From positions 1 through 8,338 of the forward strand of contig JAGLKL010000052.1 in the NCBI GenBank assembly GCA_023141075.1: a stretch of DNA of 8,338 nucleotides. Reading direction: 5' to 3'. Source of the stretch: Alphaproteobacteria bacterium (GTDB taxonomy: Bacteria > Pseudomonadota > Alphaproteobacteria > Micavibrionales > Micavibrionaceae). Made by a program: the position numbers and the translations under genes. Under the pieces are notes generated by a model. It saw nothing but the letters and a program-made list of their open reading frames with translations. It was not told where the DNA came from and did no database searches. Below are positions 1 through 7,101 of the stretch, one piece after another. Within the stretch, counting starts at the first letter, position 1; every line of letters starts with the position of its first letter.

Positions 1-1
1 T

Positions 2-274
2 GCTTGTGAGGCAGTAGCGTTCAATCGTATTTTAGGTCGTATGCAAAATTTTCTGGGCGGGCTGGAAGCGGAGCATGTCACTATCAGCTATTCCTATGAA
101 GGATTGGGCTATGCCGGTGGACCTATAATTCCTGTCATAACAGTAAGGATAGCGGGAGTACCTCACCAAACTGGAGTTTTGGGGAGATTGCTTGGTGCAA
201 CAAATGCTTTGGGCAGCTTGCCAGCGGTGTCTGCCACAATAACTGGTGAAGATTTAAGTGACAATGGGGCATAA
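2..274 (+). CDS. TadE/TadG-like pilus pseudopilin, C-terminal fragment (5' end outside window)
   Basis: The reading frame is open from base 2 to the TAA at 272-274, so the 5' part lies beyond the left edge. The first in-frame ATG (41) is probably internal, because about 13 codons of plausible protein precede it. The visible 90 or so residues resemble the C-terminal half of TadE/TadG-type minor pseudopilins: a VTISYSYEGLGYAGGP stretch, then VITVRIAG, then a closing SATITGEDL strand. These proteins normally start with a short prepilin-like leader and one membrane helix, then expose a beta-rich domain in the periplasm or in the pilus; none of the N-terminal part is visible. The stop is 6 bases before cpaE, so the two are probably co-transcribed. 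It is not CpaD, which often precedes cpaE: nothing matches the Cys-rich CpaD tail. The family call rests on pattern recall of a short fragment; TadE versus TadG cannot be decided. Confidence 0.7.
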   Translation, partial: ACEAVAFNRILGRMQNFLGGLEAEHVTISYSYEGLGYAGGPIIPVITVRIAGVPHQTGVLGRLLGATNALGSLPAVSATITGEDLSDNGA

Positions 275-280
275 ACATTA

Positions 281-1513
281 ATGATAAAATCAAGTGGATC
301 AAAAATTAGTAATATGAAAACACAAGATAATTTCCATGTATTAGGTATTGTAAAAAATTCTGGTACACGCGATCAGTTATTGAATATTTTGAATGAAATG
401 CCGGAAATCACCTGTAAAGTTGTGTTAGGTGACTTGGACACTGCTCGTAAAGAAATTGGTAATGATAAACATAATAGTGTTGTTTTGCTTGAAATAGAAA
501 AGAAAGATCAGGATGTGGCAGCTACGCTTAATTCTTTTCGAAAAATATGTGGGGGACGCACACCTTTTATGATTATTTCCAAAGGATTTGAACATGAAAG
601 AATGCTCAGACTTTTACGACTGGGTGTGAGCGATTTCTTATCCCTGCCTTTAGATATAAATGAAACCGTTGAGTCTGTTTTGCGCGTTGTAGAAAAAAAT
701 TATGGGAGTGATAACTCTTCACAGAAAAGTGATATTATAACTTTTGCCCATGCTTCTGGAGGTATGGGAGCAACTACTTTGGCTGTTAATGCTGCGACTA
801 TAATTAACGAAGCCTGTAGTGGTAGAAGTGCATCATGTTTGCTTGATTTTGATTTGCAGTTTGGTGGCGCATCGATTCATCTCGATCTTCCTGGGTATTC
901 GCCTGTGATGGATTTGTTGGACAAGCCTGAGCGGTTGGATCGTGAAATGTTAGAAGGTATGATGATGCATCATAATAGTGGATTAAAGGTTTTAACAACA
1001 CCAGAAGCACCATTGCCTGTTGAAGCTATAAGTAGTGATGTTGTTGATAAACTTCTTAATCTTGCACAAAAGCGCTATCCTTATATTATTGTTGATATGC
1101 CGCAAACTATGACTATGTGGACTGATAGTGTTTTTCAAAAATCAAAAATAATTTATGTAGTTACCCAACTTAATGTCCCGGCTATACGTCAGTTAAAACG
1201 ATGGTTTTCGGTTCTTGAGCAGGAAAGCTTGCAAGGGTTGCCTGTTAAAATCATTGTTAATCGCCATAGCTCTTTTGGTCGCTTGCGAAATGATAATATT
1301 ACGATTGCTCAAGCTAGCGAAGCTTTAGGGCGGAAAATAGATTATATGATTTCTAATGATTATGAGTTGATATCAGCATCTCTTGATCAGGGTATGCCTG
1401 CTGCAATATTGAAGCCAAACAGCAAATTTGTACAAGGTCTTAGAGAAATGCTTAGTCAATCTGTTGATGAGGTAAATGTTGTAAAAAAAGGGCTTTTTAG
1501 TCGAGCCAGATAA
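281..1513 (+). CDS. cpaE: CpaE/TadZ, pilus-localising MinD/ParA-like ATPase with N-terminal pseudo-receiver
   Basis: This 410-residue protein has the CpaE architecture. Residues about 16-140 form a response-regulator-like domain, and about 150-395 a MinD/ParA-type P-loop domain. In the receiver part the usual phosphoacceptor region reads VVLLEI, with Glu71 where Asp is expected, and the KP switch motif reads LP (122-123), so it is probably not phosphorylated. The ATPase part has a deviant Walker A, SGGMGATT at 159-166, a switch-like LLDFDLQFGG (187-196) and a Walker B YIIVDMP (268-274). The P-loop lysine is replaced by Ala164, as I recall is usual in CpaE, and the signature lysine by Ser159. 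The family marks the site of Tad pilus assembly at the inner membrane. The tail VKKGLFSRAR could be membrane-binding. The ATG at 281 has a GGGG 11 bases upstream (266-269); ATG 314 is an alternative with a poorer upstream site. The stop is 19 bases before cpaF. Confidence 0.93.
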   Translation: MIKSSGSKISNMKTQDNFHVLGIVKNSGTRDQLLNILNEMPEITCKVVLGDLDTARKEIGNDKHNSVVLLEIEKKDQDVAATLNSFRKICGGRTPFMIISKGFEHERMLRLLRLGVSDFLSLPLDINETVESVLRVVEKNYGSDNSSQKSDIITFAHASGGMGATTLAVNAATIINEACSGRSASCLLDFDLQFGGASIHLDLPGYSPVMDLLDKPERLDREMLEGMMMHHNSGLKVLTTPEAPLPVEAISSDVVDKLLNLAQKRYPYIIVDMPQTMTMWTDSVFQKSKIIYVVTQLNVPAIRQLKRWFSVLEQESLQGLPVKIIVNRHSSFGRLRNDNITIAQASEALGRKIDYMISNDYELISASLDQGMPAAILKPNSKFVQGLREMLSQSVDEVNVVKKGLFSRAR

Positions 1514-1532
1514 TAGGAGCTTAAGTAATATA

Positions 1533-2969
1533 ATGTTTAAGAATTTTAAAAATAGAAACAACGATATAATAGAGAAGGAAGAGTTTGTTGTTGACGAAGT
1601 GGTCATTAAAGACCCTGTTGTTGAGTTACCGGAAGATAAGAAATCAAAAGATCCAGAACCGGCATTAGCCTCTAATGATTCAGAGCAAAGGGAGGCAGAA
1701 ATCCTGCGTACAAATCTTAAGGTTTCACTGCACCAAAAGCTCCTTGATTTGGTTAATCTGGATGCTATGGAAACAATGGAACGTTCTAAAATTAAAAAAG
1801 AATTGACTCCCATACTTAAAGAATTATTAGAAAAAGAGCGTGTTGTGTTAAATGCGCAAGAATATAAGGAGTTGCTTGAAGAGCTTTTGGATGAAGTTCT
1901 TGGTTTAGGTCCTCTAGAGCCACTCATTAAGGATCCAACCATTTCGGATATTCTTGTCAATACATATGAGCAGGTGTATGTAGAGCGCTTTGGTCGCCTT
2001 GAGCGAGTGAAAACTAAATTTAGCAGTAATGATCATCTGACGCGTATTATTCAGAAAATTGTTGCAGCAGTTGGTCGCCGCGTTGATGAATCTCAGCCCT
2101 GGGTGGATGCGCGACTGTTAGATGGAAGTCGGGTTAATGCTCTTTTACCTCCTTGTGCGCTTGATGGCCCCTTATTGTCCATTCGTAAATTTTCTAAAAT
2201 GCCTTTTACTATGGGAAAATTGATTGAAAATGAAACAATTTCTAAAGAGATTTGTGAAATTTTGGATGTGATTGTTAAAACTAAACTCAATGTTTTGATT
2301 TCAGGTGGTACTGGATCAGGTAAAACCACTATGCTCAATGCGATGTCGAGCTTGATTAGCAATAAAGAACGTATTGTAACGATTGAAGATACAGCAGAAT
2401 TACAACTTCAACAGGAACATGTTGGTCGTATGGAAACGCGGCCAGCTAACATTGAAGGCGTAGGTGAGGTATCGCAACGTGACCTACTTAAAAACTCTTT
2501 GCGTATGCGACCAGATAGAATTGTTGTCGGTGAGGTTCGCGGTGGTGAGGTTTTAGATATGCTGCAAGCCATGAACACAGGTCATGATGGTTCTATGACT
2601 ACCGTTCATGCTAATAGTCCTAGAGATGCTATAACACGGCTTGAACATATGATTGGTATGACAGGCATTGAAATTCCTATGAAAGCACTGCGAAGTCAGA
2701 TTGTTTCTGCAATTGATGTTATTGTTCAGATTCAAAGAATGGGGGATGGAAAGCGTAAACTTGTGAGCCTTCAGGAAATGACGGGTATGGAAGGTGATGT
2801 AGTATCAATGCAAGAGATTTTCATGTTTAAGCGTACAGGAATTTCATCTGATGGTGAAGTCCTTGGCAAGCATATTGCAACGGGTGTACGGCCTAAGTTT
2901 TTACAGCGTGCAGAGGAATGGGGTATGCCACTTTCAGACAATTTATTTGTTAATGATAGGGATATTTAA
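1533..2969 (+). CDS. cpaF: CpaF/TadA, Tad pilus secretion ATPase (type II/IV secretion ATPase family)
   Basis: This 478-residue cytoplasmic hexameric ATPase powers Flp pilus assembly by driving the TadB/TadC platform. Residues 1-60 are a charged, probably disordered leader. About 60-135 are helical, and the conserved N-terminal domain follows with [20 protein letters not shown] (181-200) and [11 protein letters not shown] (210-220). The catalytic half is complete: Walker [11 protein letters not shown] (257-266), Asp box [10 protein letters not shown] (281-290) with acidic Glu285/Asp286, Walker [12 protein letters not shown] (329-339) and His box [13 protein letters not shown] (349-361). No key residue is missing, and the length is normal for the family. 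The start ATG follows AGGAG at 1515-1519 with a rather long 13-base spacer; no better in-frame start is near. TAA at 2967 is 6 bases before tadB. An N-terminal acidic, Lys-rich leader is common in CpaF and variable. The family assignment is secure. Confidence 0.97.
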   Translation: MFKNFKNRNNDIIEKEEFVVDEVVIKDPVVELPEDKKSKDPEPALASNDSEQREAEILRTNLKVSLHQKLLDLVNLDAMETMERSKIKKELTPILKELLEKERVVLNAQEYKELLEELLDEVLGLGPLEPLIKDPTISDILVNTYEQVYVERFGRLERVKTKFSSNDHLTRIIQKIVAAVGRRVDESQPWVDARLLDGSRVNALLPPCALDGPLLSIRKFSKMPFTMGKLIENETISKEICEILDVIVKTKLNVLISGGTGSGKTTMLNAMSSLISNKERIVTIEDTAELQLQQEHVGRMETRPANIEGVGEVSQRDLLKNSLRMRPDRIVVGEVRGGEVLDMLQAMNTGHDGSMTTVHANSPRDAITRLEHMIGMTGIEIPMKALRSQIVSAIDVIVQIQRMGDGKRKLVSLQEMTGMEGDVVSMQEIFMFKRTGISSDGEVLGKHIATGVRPKFLQRAEEWGMPLSDNLFVNDRDI

Positions 2970-2975
2970 AACGCT

Positions 2976-3938
2976 ATGACTTTATTGCAGGAATTATTAT
3001 TATATGGATGCATTGTATTAGCTGTTTTTTTTCTTATGGAATGGGCTTTTTACTTTTTTAGTGGTGAATCTTCGCAAGGAGAACAACGAATTAAGCGTCG
3101 TTTGGGTCGATTAAAAGAAGATACTAGCCAATTGAATTCTAGTATTAAGCGAGTATCACAAGATAATAATCTGGATAATATGTCGATCGATAAATTCTAT
3201 CGTGGGCTTATTTTAAATGCAGATCATGAGATTACTATAGCTAGGTTATATATAGTAATTGCCGGTATAACTATCAGTGTTATTTTTGCTCTTACATTTT
3301 TTGCGCCAATTATCCCTTTTATTATAACGGTTATTATTGCAATGATTGTAGGGTTTGGGTTGCCAACTATAATATTAAAAAAACAAGTGAAAGCGCGTCA
3401 TTATAAATTTGCAGAACAGTTTCCTGATGCCATTGAATTGATTGTACGGAGTTTGCGTGTTGGTCAGCCACTGAGCATAGCCATGCAAACAGTGGGGCAG
3501 GAGATGTCAGATCCAATAGGTAAAGAGTTTGATCTGGTTTCTCAGGAAATTACTTACGGTAAGGATGTGCCAGATGCTTTGGAGAGTATGTTGGGACGTA
3601 TCACACTACAAGATCTAAGGTTCTTCATTGTTGCTGTGCAAATCCAACATGAATCTGGTGGTAATTTGGCTGAAGTACTGGAAGGTCTGTCCAAGATTAT
3701 TCGTGGACGTTTCCGTCTTATGCGAAAAGTTAAAGCTCTTACTGCTGAAGGGCGTTTTTCAGCTTGGTTTTTATCAGCTTTCCCGGTTTTTATGCTTTTT
3801 GTAATGAATGTGATTAATCCTGGTTATTATACCAAAGTATCTGATTATGAGTACTTTCCCCACATAGCTGCGTTAATGGCTGTTATGTTGATTATTAATG
3901 TCATTGCTATGCGTATTATGACGACTATTAGAGTGTAA
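2976..3938 (+). CDS. tadB: TadB (CpaG), Tad pilus inner-membrane platform protein
   Basis: This 320-residue integral membrane protein of the type II secretion F family (T2SF) pairs with TadC to form the platform on which CpaF acts. Hydrophobic segments are at about 4-29, 90-110, 112-134, 262-281 and 295-314. The T2SF helical domain spans about 147-273. It begins AEQFPDAIELIVRSLRVGQP and contains the family-typical VQIQHESGGNLAEVLEGLSK (221-240), then RGRFRLMRKVKALTAEGR before the next membrane helix. A basic, soluble stretch (about 35-85) follows the first helix, as in other TadB proteins. The length is usual. The start ATG is 6 bases after the cpaF stop. The nearest purine-rich site, AGGGA at 2957-2961, lies 14 bases upstream inside cpaF, so translation may depend partly on coupling to cpaF. 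The family call is secure; TadB versus TadC is assigned by gene order and by the HESGGNL motif. Confidence 0.95.
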   Translation: MTLLQELLLYGCIVLAVFFLMEWAFYFFSGESSQGEQRIKRRLGRLKEDTSQLNSSIKRVSQDNNLDNMSIDKFYRGLILNADHEITIARLYIVIAGITISVIFALTFFAPIIPFIITVIIAMIVGFGLPTIILKKQVKARHYKFAEQFPDAIELIVRSLRVGQPLSIAMQTVGQEMSDPIGKEFDLVSQEITYGKDVPDALESMLGRITLQDLRFFIVAVQIQHESGGNLAEVLEGLSKIIRGRFRLMRKVKALTAEGRFSAWFLSAFPVFMLFVMNVINPGYYTKVSDYEYFPHIAALMAVMLIINVIAMRIMTTIRV

Positions 3939-3950
3939 CTGGAGTGTTAA

Positions 3951-4898
3951 ATGTTTGAAAATGATATAAATATAACTTTTATACTGGCACAAATTTTTAT
4001 TTTTGCTTCTGTTATTCTTATTTTTTATAGCGCACGCGATTTAATTATTGCACGTATGTATACCAGTCGTCGCTTGCAAGATAAAAGTAAAAAATCTAGT
4101 GCTATAGAAAATACACAACAGGGGCTTGCGCTTGATAACACAAAATTGAAGCGCTACGATAAATATTTAACTCCTGATGATCAGGAAAAGTTAAGTCGTC
4201 TTAGACGAGCTCTTATTCGTGGAGGTTATCGTAAGCCTTCTGATGTTCGTGTTTTTAATGCTGTACGTATAGTATCTAGCTTTAGTGCTTTATTTCTTGG
4301 GGTCGTTATTTTCCCTATGGCTATGCAAAATAGCCCTATATATTTGATCATTACGGTTATGTTATTAACGCTAGTAACTGGTTTTTTTGGCCCTAAGTTT
4401 TGGTTAGATCGTAATTTTCAATATCGTAAACTAGGTGCACAGGAGGGGTTTCCCGACGCTCTTGATTTGATCCTTGTTTGTATTGAAGCTGGGCATGGAT
4501 TTGATCAGGCTCTTAACCGTGTTGTTAAAGAAATTAAAATATCCAGCCCGATTCTAGCAGAAGAGCTTCAAATTGTTGTGCGTGAACTTAGCGTTGGAAA
4601 AAATCGTTATGATGCTCTGGGTGATTTTGCTTGGCGCACAGGCGTTGATGATATTTCGTCGTTTATTACTGTTATTAAGCAGGCTGACAAATTTGGCGTT
4701 AGTATTGCTGATGCCTTGCGAGTTTATAGTAGTGAAATGAGAGATAAACGTTATATGCGTGCAGAAGAAAAGGCCAATATGATGCCGGTTAAACTGGCTC
4801 TTGGGGCTATTATGTTTACCGTACCGCCGGCCATTATTGCAATGGTTGGTCCTTCAATAATTATGATTATTCGTCACTTAGCAGGAGCAGGTTCATGA
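3951..4898 (+). CDS. tadC: TadC (CpaH), Tad pilus inner-membrane platform protein
   Basis: This 315-residue T2SF-family membrane protein is the partner of TadB in the inner-membrane platform. Hydrophobic segments are at about 7-27, 104-124, 129-147 and 281-307. The cytoplasmic T2SF domain (about 165-285) starts with EGFPDALDLILVCIEAGHGF. It contains VRELSVGKNRYDAL and ends with the TadC-typical run SSEMRDKRYMRAEEKANMMP (260-279), directly followed by the final hydrophobic helix LALGAIMFTVPPAIIAMVGP (282-301). This MRAEEKA-xMPVKL pattern separates TadC from TadB. The start has a good GGAG at 3941-3944 with 6 bases to the ATG, 12 bases after the tadB stop. The stop overlaps the next gene as ATGA (4895-4898), which suggests coupled translation with the first TPR lipoprotein. 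The length is usual and nothing appears broken. Confidence 0.95.
   Translation: MFENDINITFILAQIFIFASVILIFYSARDLIIARMYTSRRLQDKSKKSSAIENTQQGLALDNTKLKRYDKYLTPDDQEKLSRLRRALIRGGYRKPSDVRVFNAVRIVSSFSALFLGVVIFPMAMQNSPIYLIITVMLLTLVTGFFGPKFWLDRNFQYRKLGAQEGFPDALDLILVCIEAGHGFDQALNRVVKEIKISSPILAEELQIVVRELSVGKNRYDALGDFAWRTGVDDISSFITVIKQADKFGVSIADALRVYSSEMRDKRYMRAEEKANMMPVKLALGAIMFTVPPAIIAMVGPSIIMIIRHLAGAGS
4883..4887 (+). promoter_or_regulatory. Ribosome binding site inside the end of tadC for the first TPR lipoprotein
   Basis: AGGAG lies 7 bases before the ATG at 4895 and within the last codons of tadC. Together with the 4-base ATGA overlap it supports the chosen start and translational coupling to tadC. 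Confidence 0.7.
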
Positions 4899-6223
4899 AA
4901 TACTCAAATATAAAATCTACACTGCTTATTTCAACTGCGTTGTTTATGGGAGCATGCCAAACCATGCAAACCTATGAAATACAGACGTCTAAGTCTGATA
5001 ATTGGGAGGTTGCAGAGGCTCAAGTAACAAATGGTAAACTGTATAATATGGGGCGTTCTTATCTAGCTTTGTCTGATTATGGTTTGGCGATTGAGGCTTT
5101 TCGTCGTGATATACGTGTTAATGGCAGCAATCCTAAGTCTCTTAATGGTCTGGGTATTGCTTATGATATGTTAGGTCGTTTTGATCTTTCACAGAAATAT
5201 TATCAGCAGGCTTTGGCACTAGAGCCTGAATTACCTGTAACTTACAGTAACTTAGCTTATTCACAGTATAAACAGGGAGCATATGAAAATGCTATCCATT
5301 TGGCTGAGGCTGCTAAAGAGCTATTAGATGTAAATATTCAGGAAGAGACAACGCCAACAATGATAGCTGTAGCACAAAGCAATCAGTCGCTTGCAGCAGT
5401 AACTGCTCTTGAAAAAATTAAAGATACTCAAGAAGAGATATTTGTAGCTGAAGGTTATGTTATAGAGCGTACAACTGAACGAAATTGGGAAATGGTTAAA
5501 CCAAAACCTAAGGCTCAGAGCAAGATTTTAGAGAAATATAAATCAAATATTGCTATTGCAAAAATTTTGAAGCGTAAATCAGAAATAAAGGCTGAAATTG
5601 AACGTGCAAAGGATATAAATCAACAGCAAAGTAGCATTGAAAGTCAAATTAAAGCTGTGCATGAAGAGATTGAATTGGCAGTAGCTTTAGAAATCATTTT
5701 GCCTGTTCCTTCTCATAAACCTCAAATACCGGAAGCAAACCAGCTTGGAACTAAATTAGCTAACATTCCTGTGCCTCAGAATAAGCCTGACATCTCAAAT
5801 GTTGTGGTATCTTCTGAAAAATCTGGTTTTTTTAGCCGTATTCGTGATGCTCTAAGTAGTATATTAGGAAAGAAAATAAACCAAGAGGTAGTAAAAGAGA
5901 AAATTGTTTGGTTTGATAACCCGACATATAAGGTTTTAAATGGTACAGGTCGTCCTAAAATGGCACGTCGCTTTTCTGGCTATTTGGCTTGTAGAGGACT
6001 TGAGGTTCCAAGTATAGGGGATTCTTGGCATTTTGGTCATAAAAGATCGATCATAGAATTTGCATCTGGTAATAAGGAGAGGGCAGAAAAACTTGCTAGT
6101 ATCTTACCAGTTAATGTTGAACTTAAAGAAAGTGAACTTTTAAATACAAGGGTTAAATTGACAGTTGGTAAAGATCTTCTGGAGTTAGATGATTCAATTC
6201 AGTACACTTCAAAAGAAATTTAG
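4895..6223 (+). CDS. TadD-like TPR lipoprotein with C-terminal LytR_C-like domain
   Basis: This 442-residue predicted outer-membrane lipoprotein has a hydrophobic leader ending in the lipobox FMGAC, with Cys21 followed by Gln22, which fits outer-membrane sorting. Residues about 44-145 hold three TPR-like units, including SLNGLGIAYDMLGRFDLSQK and the next NLAYSQYKQGAYENAI; this part resembles TadD. About 165-265 is charged and helical, probably coiled coil (EKYKSNIAIAKILKRKSEIK and onward). A proline-rich linker carries two similar decamers, LPVPSHKPQI (269-278) and IPVPQNKPDI (291-300). An amphipathic SGFFSRIRDALSSILGK (310-326) follows. The last 95 or so residues look like LytR_C: YKVLNGTGRPKMARRFSGYL (345-364), an IIEFASGNKERAEKLASILP strand-helix, and LTVGKDLLELD at the end. 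LytR_C occurs in cell-wall-associated proteins, so contact with peptidoglycan or another envelope part is my inference. The role is probably pilus assembly or anchoring, from the operon context. The TadD label covers only the N-terminal part. Confidence 0.82.
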   Translation: MKYSNIKSTLLISTALFMGACQTMQTYEIQTSKSDNWEVAEAQVTNGKLYNMGRSYLALSDYGLAIEAFRRDIRVNGSNPKSLNGLGIAYDMLGRFDLSQKYYQQALALEPELPVTYSNLAYSQYKQGAYENAIHLAEAAKELLDVNIQEETTPTMIAVAQSNQSLAAVTALEKIKDTQEEIFVAEGYVIERTTERNWEMVKPKPKAQSKILEKYKSNIAIAKILKRKSEIKAEIERAKDINQQQSSIESQIKAVHEEIELAVALEIILPVPSHKPQIPEANQLGTKLANIPVPQNKPDISNVVVSSEKSGFFSRIRDALSSILGKKINQEVVKEKIVWFDNPTYKVLNGTGRPKMARRFSGYLACRGLEVPSIGDSWHFGHKRSIIEFASGNKERAEKLASILPVNVELKESELLNTRVKLTVGKDLLELDDSIQYTSKEI

Positions 6224-6229
6224 AGGTGA
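6222..6229 (+). promoter_or_regulatory. Strong Shine-Dalgarno-like sequence that bears on the start of the second TPR lipoprotein
   Basis: AGAGGTGA overlaps the preceding TAG stop and the annotated GTG codon at 6226. It matches GGAGGTGA at 7 of 8 bases. It is too close to serve GTG 6226, but it sits 5 bases before an in-frame TTG at 6235. It therefore favours TTG 6235 as the real start. Confidence 0.5.
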
Positions 6230-7101
6230 AAATCTTGTTATTTCGTAAAACTTTTTTTGCTATTGCTATGTTATTAAGCATTTCTTTAGGTGCCTGCACA
6301 ACAACACAATCTAGCCAGTTTATTCCTGAAGCTGATGTAACTGATATAACAGCTTTAAAAAAACGTGGTAATTCAGCACTTAAAGCTGAAAAATATGATG
6401 TGGCTCTTAAAACCTATCAGACCGCAATTCATTTGGATGACAAGGATTCTGAGGCTAGGTTCGGGCTTGCTGAAAGCTTTCTTAAACTTGGTGTAACAGA
6501 CAAGGCGCTTGAAAATTATAATATCTTGATTCCAGATGCAGAGTATCAATTTCAGGCTCATCAGGGCATAGGGTTGGCGTCTTTAAAAAGAGGGGATCAG
6601 CTTAAAGCTGAAGAATCTTTGGTATTTGCTGTTGAGGGAGATAATAGTTTATGGCGTGCATGGAATGGTTTGGCGCAAGTTTATGATTACCAAAAAATGT
6701 GGGATGAGTCTGATTTTGCTTATAGCAATGCTCTTGAACATACGCCAGATGAGCATGTTATATATAATAATATGGGCGTTTCTTACATGGCACAGGAACG
6801 TTTTAAAGATGCTGAGAAAGCCTTCATTGAGGCTATGCGCTATAAAACTAATCTTAAAATTTCAGAAATAAATTATAAGCTAGCCCTTGCTATGCAGAAT
6901 AAATACGATGAGGCAACTATTGAAAGTGATGAGCTGGACAGGTCAGAATCTCTAAATAATGCTGGCTATGCAGCCATGCTTCAAGGTAATTATGCTCAAG
7001 CAGAGCGTCTACTTCTTAAGGCTATTGAAGTTAGACCTAGCTTCTATAAAGCTGCTTATAATAATCTTCAGGTTCTTCATCAGCTTAAGAAAAATAAGTA
7101 A
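6226..7101 (+). CDS. TPR-repeat lipoprotein, TadD-like, last gene of the tad operon
   Basis: This 291-residue predicted lipoprotein has a basic n-region (LLFRKTF), a hydrophobic core and the lipobox SLGAC with Cys24 followed by Thr25, consistent with the outer membrane. The rest is almost all TPR, with helix pairs at about 42-71, 75-104, 108-138, 143-172, 176-205 and 242-271. Clear examples are KRGNSALKAEKYDVALKTYQ, NNMGVSYMAQERFKDAEKAF and NNAGYAAMLQGNYAQAERLL. In the tad context it is a TadD-type assembly or stability factor, probably a protein-binding scaffold in the periplasm. It begins 2 bases after the previous stop. The GTG at 6226 gives the longest frame; TTG 6235 has a better placed ribosome site and still leaves a full signal peptide (MLFRKTFFAIAMLL). 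ATG 6268 would remove the basic n-region and is unlikely. There is no C-terminal extra domain, unlike its upstream neighbour. A specific partner cannot be named from sequence. Confidence 0.85.
   Translation: MKILLFRKTFFAIAMLLSISLGACTTTQSSQFIPEADVTDITALKKRGNSALKAEKYDVALKTYQTAIHLDDKDSEARFGLAESFLKLGVTDKALENYNILIPDAEYQFQAHQGIGLASLKRGDQLKAEESLVFAVEGDNSLWRAWNGLAQVYDYQKMWDESDFAYSNALEHTPDEHVIYNNMGVSYMAQERFKDAEKAFIEAMRYKTNLKISEINYKLALAMQNKYDEATIESDELDRSESLNNAGYAAMLQGNYAQAERLLLKAIEVRPSFYKAAYNNLQVLHQLKKNK

Noticed and set aside
41..274. A complete 77-residue small protein starting at ATG 41
   Set aside because: The frame continues open to the left edge with plausible protein, and the product looks like the tail of a TadE/G-type protein, so it is a truncated gene.
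804..1013. Short - strand frame inside cpaE
   Set aside because: Antisense to the conserved ATPase domain of cpaE; composition looks like a codon shadow.
1483..1500. A7 slippery run followed by GGGCTTTTT at the end of cpaE, as a programmed -1 frameshift or a terminator
   Set aside because: A -1 shift would reach a TAG within four codons and only change the last few residues. The AAAAAG/CTTTTT inverted repeat has too short a loop and lies in coding sequence upstream of cpaF.
1373..1960. 195-codon open frame on the - strand across the cpaE-cpaF junction
   Set aside because: It lies antisense to two secure genes, its product is Ser/Leu-rich low complexity with no recognisable domain, and it has no gene-like context.
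2093..2735. Two - strand frames inside cpaF
   Set aside because: They oppose the most conserved ATPase motifs and resemble no protein family.
6626..6871. 81-codon + strand frame inside the second TPR lipoprotein
   Set aside because: It is an alternate frame of well-defined TPR repeats, with no ribosome site of note.
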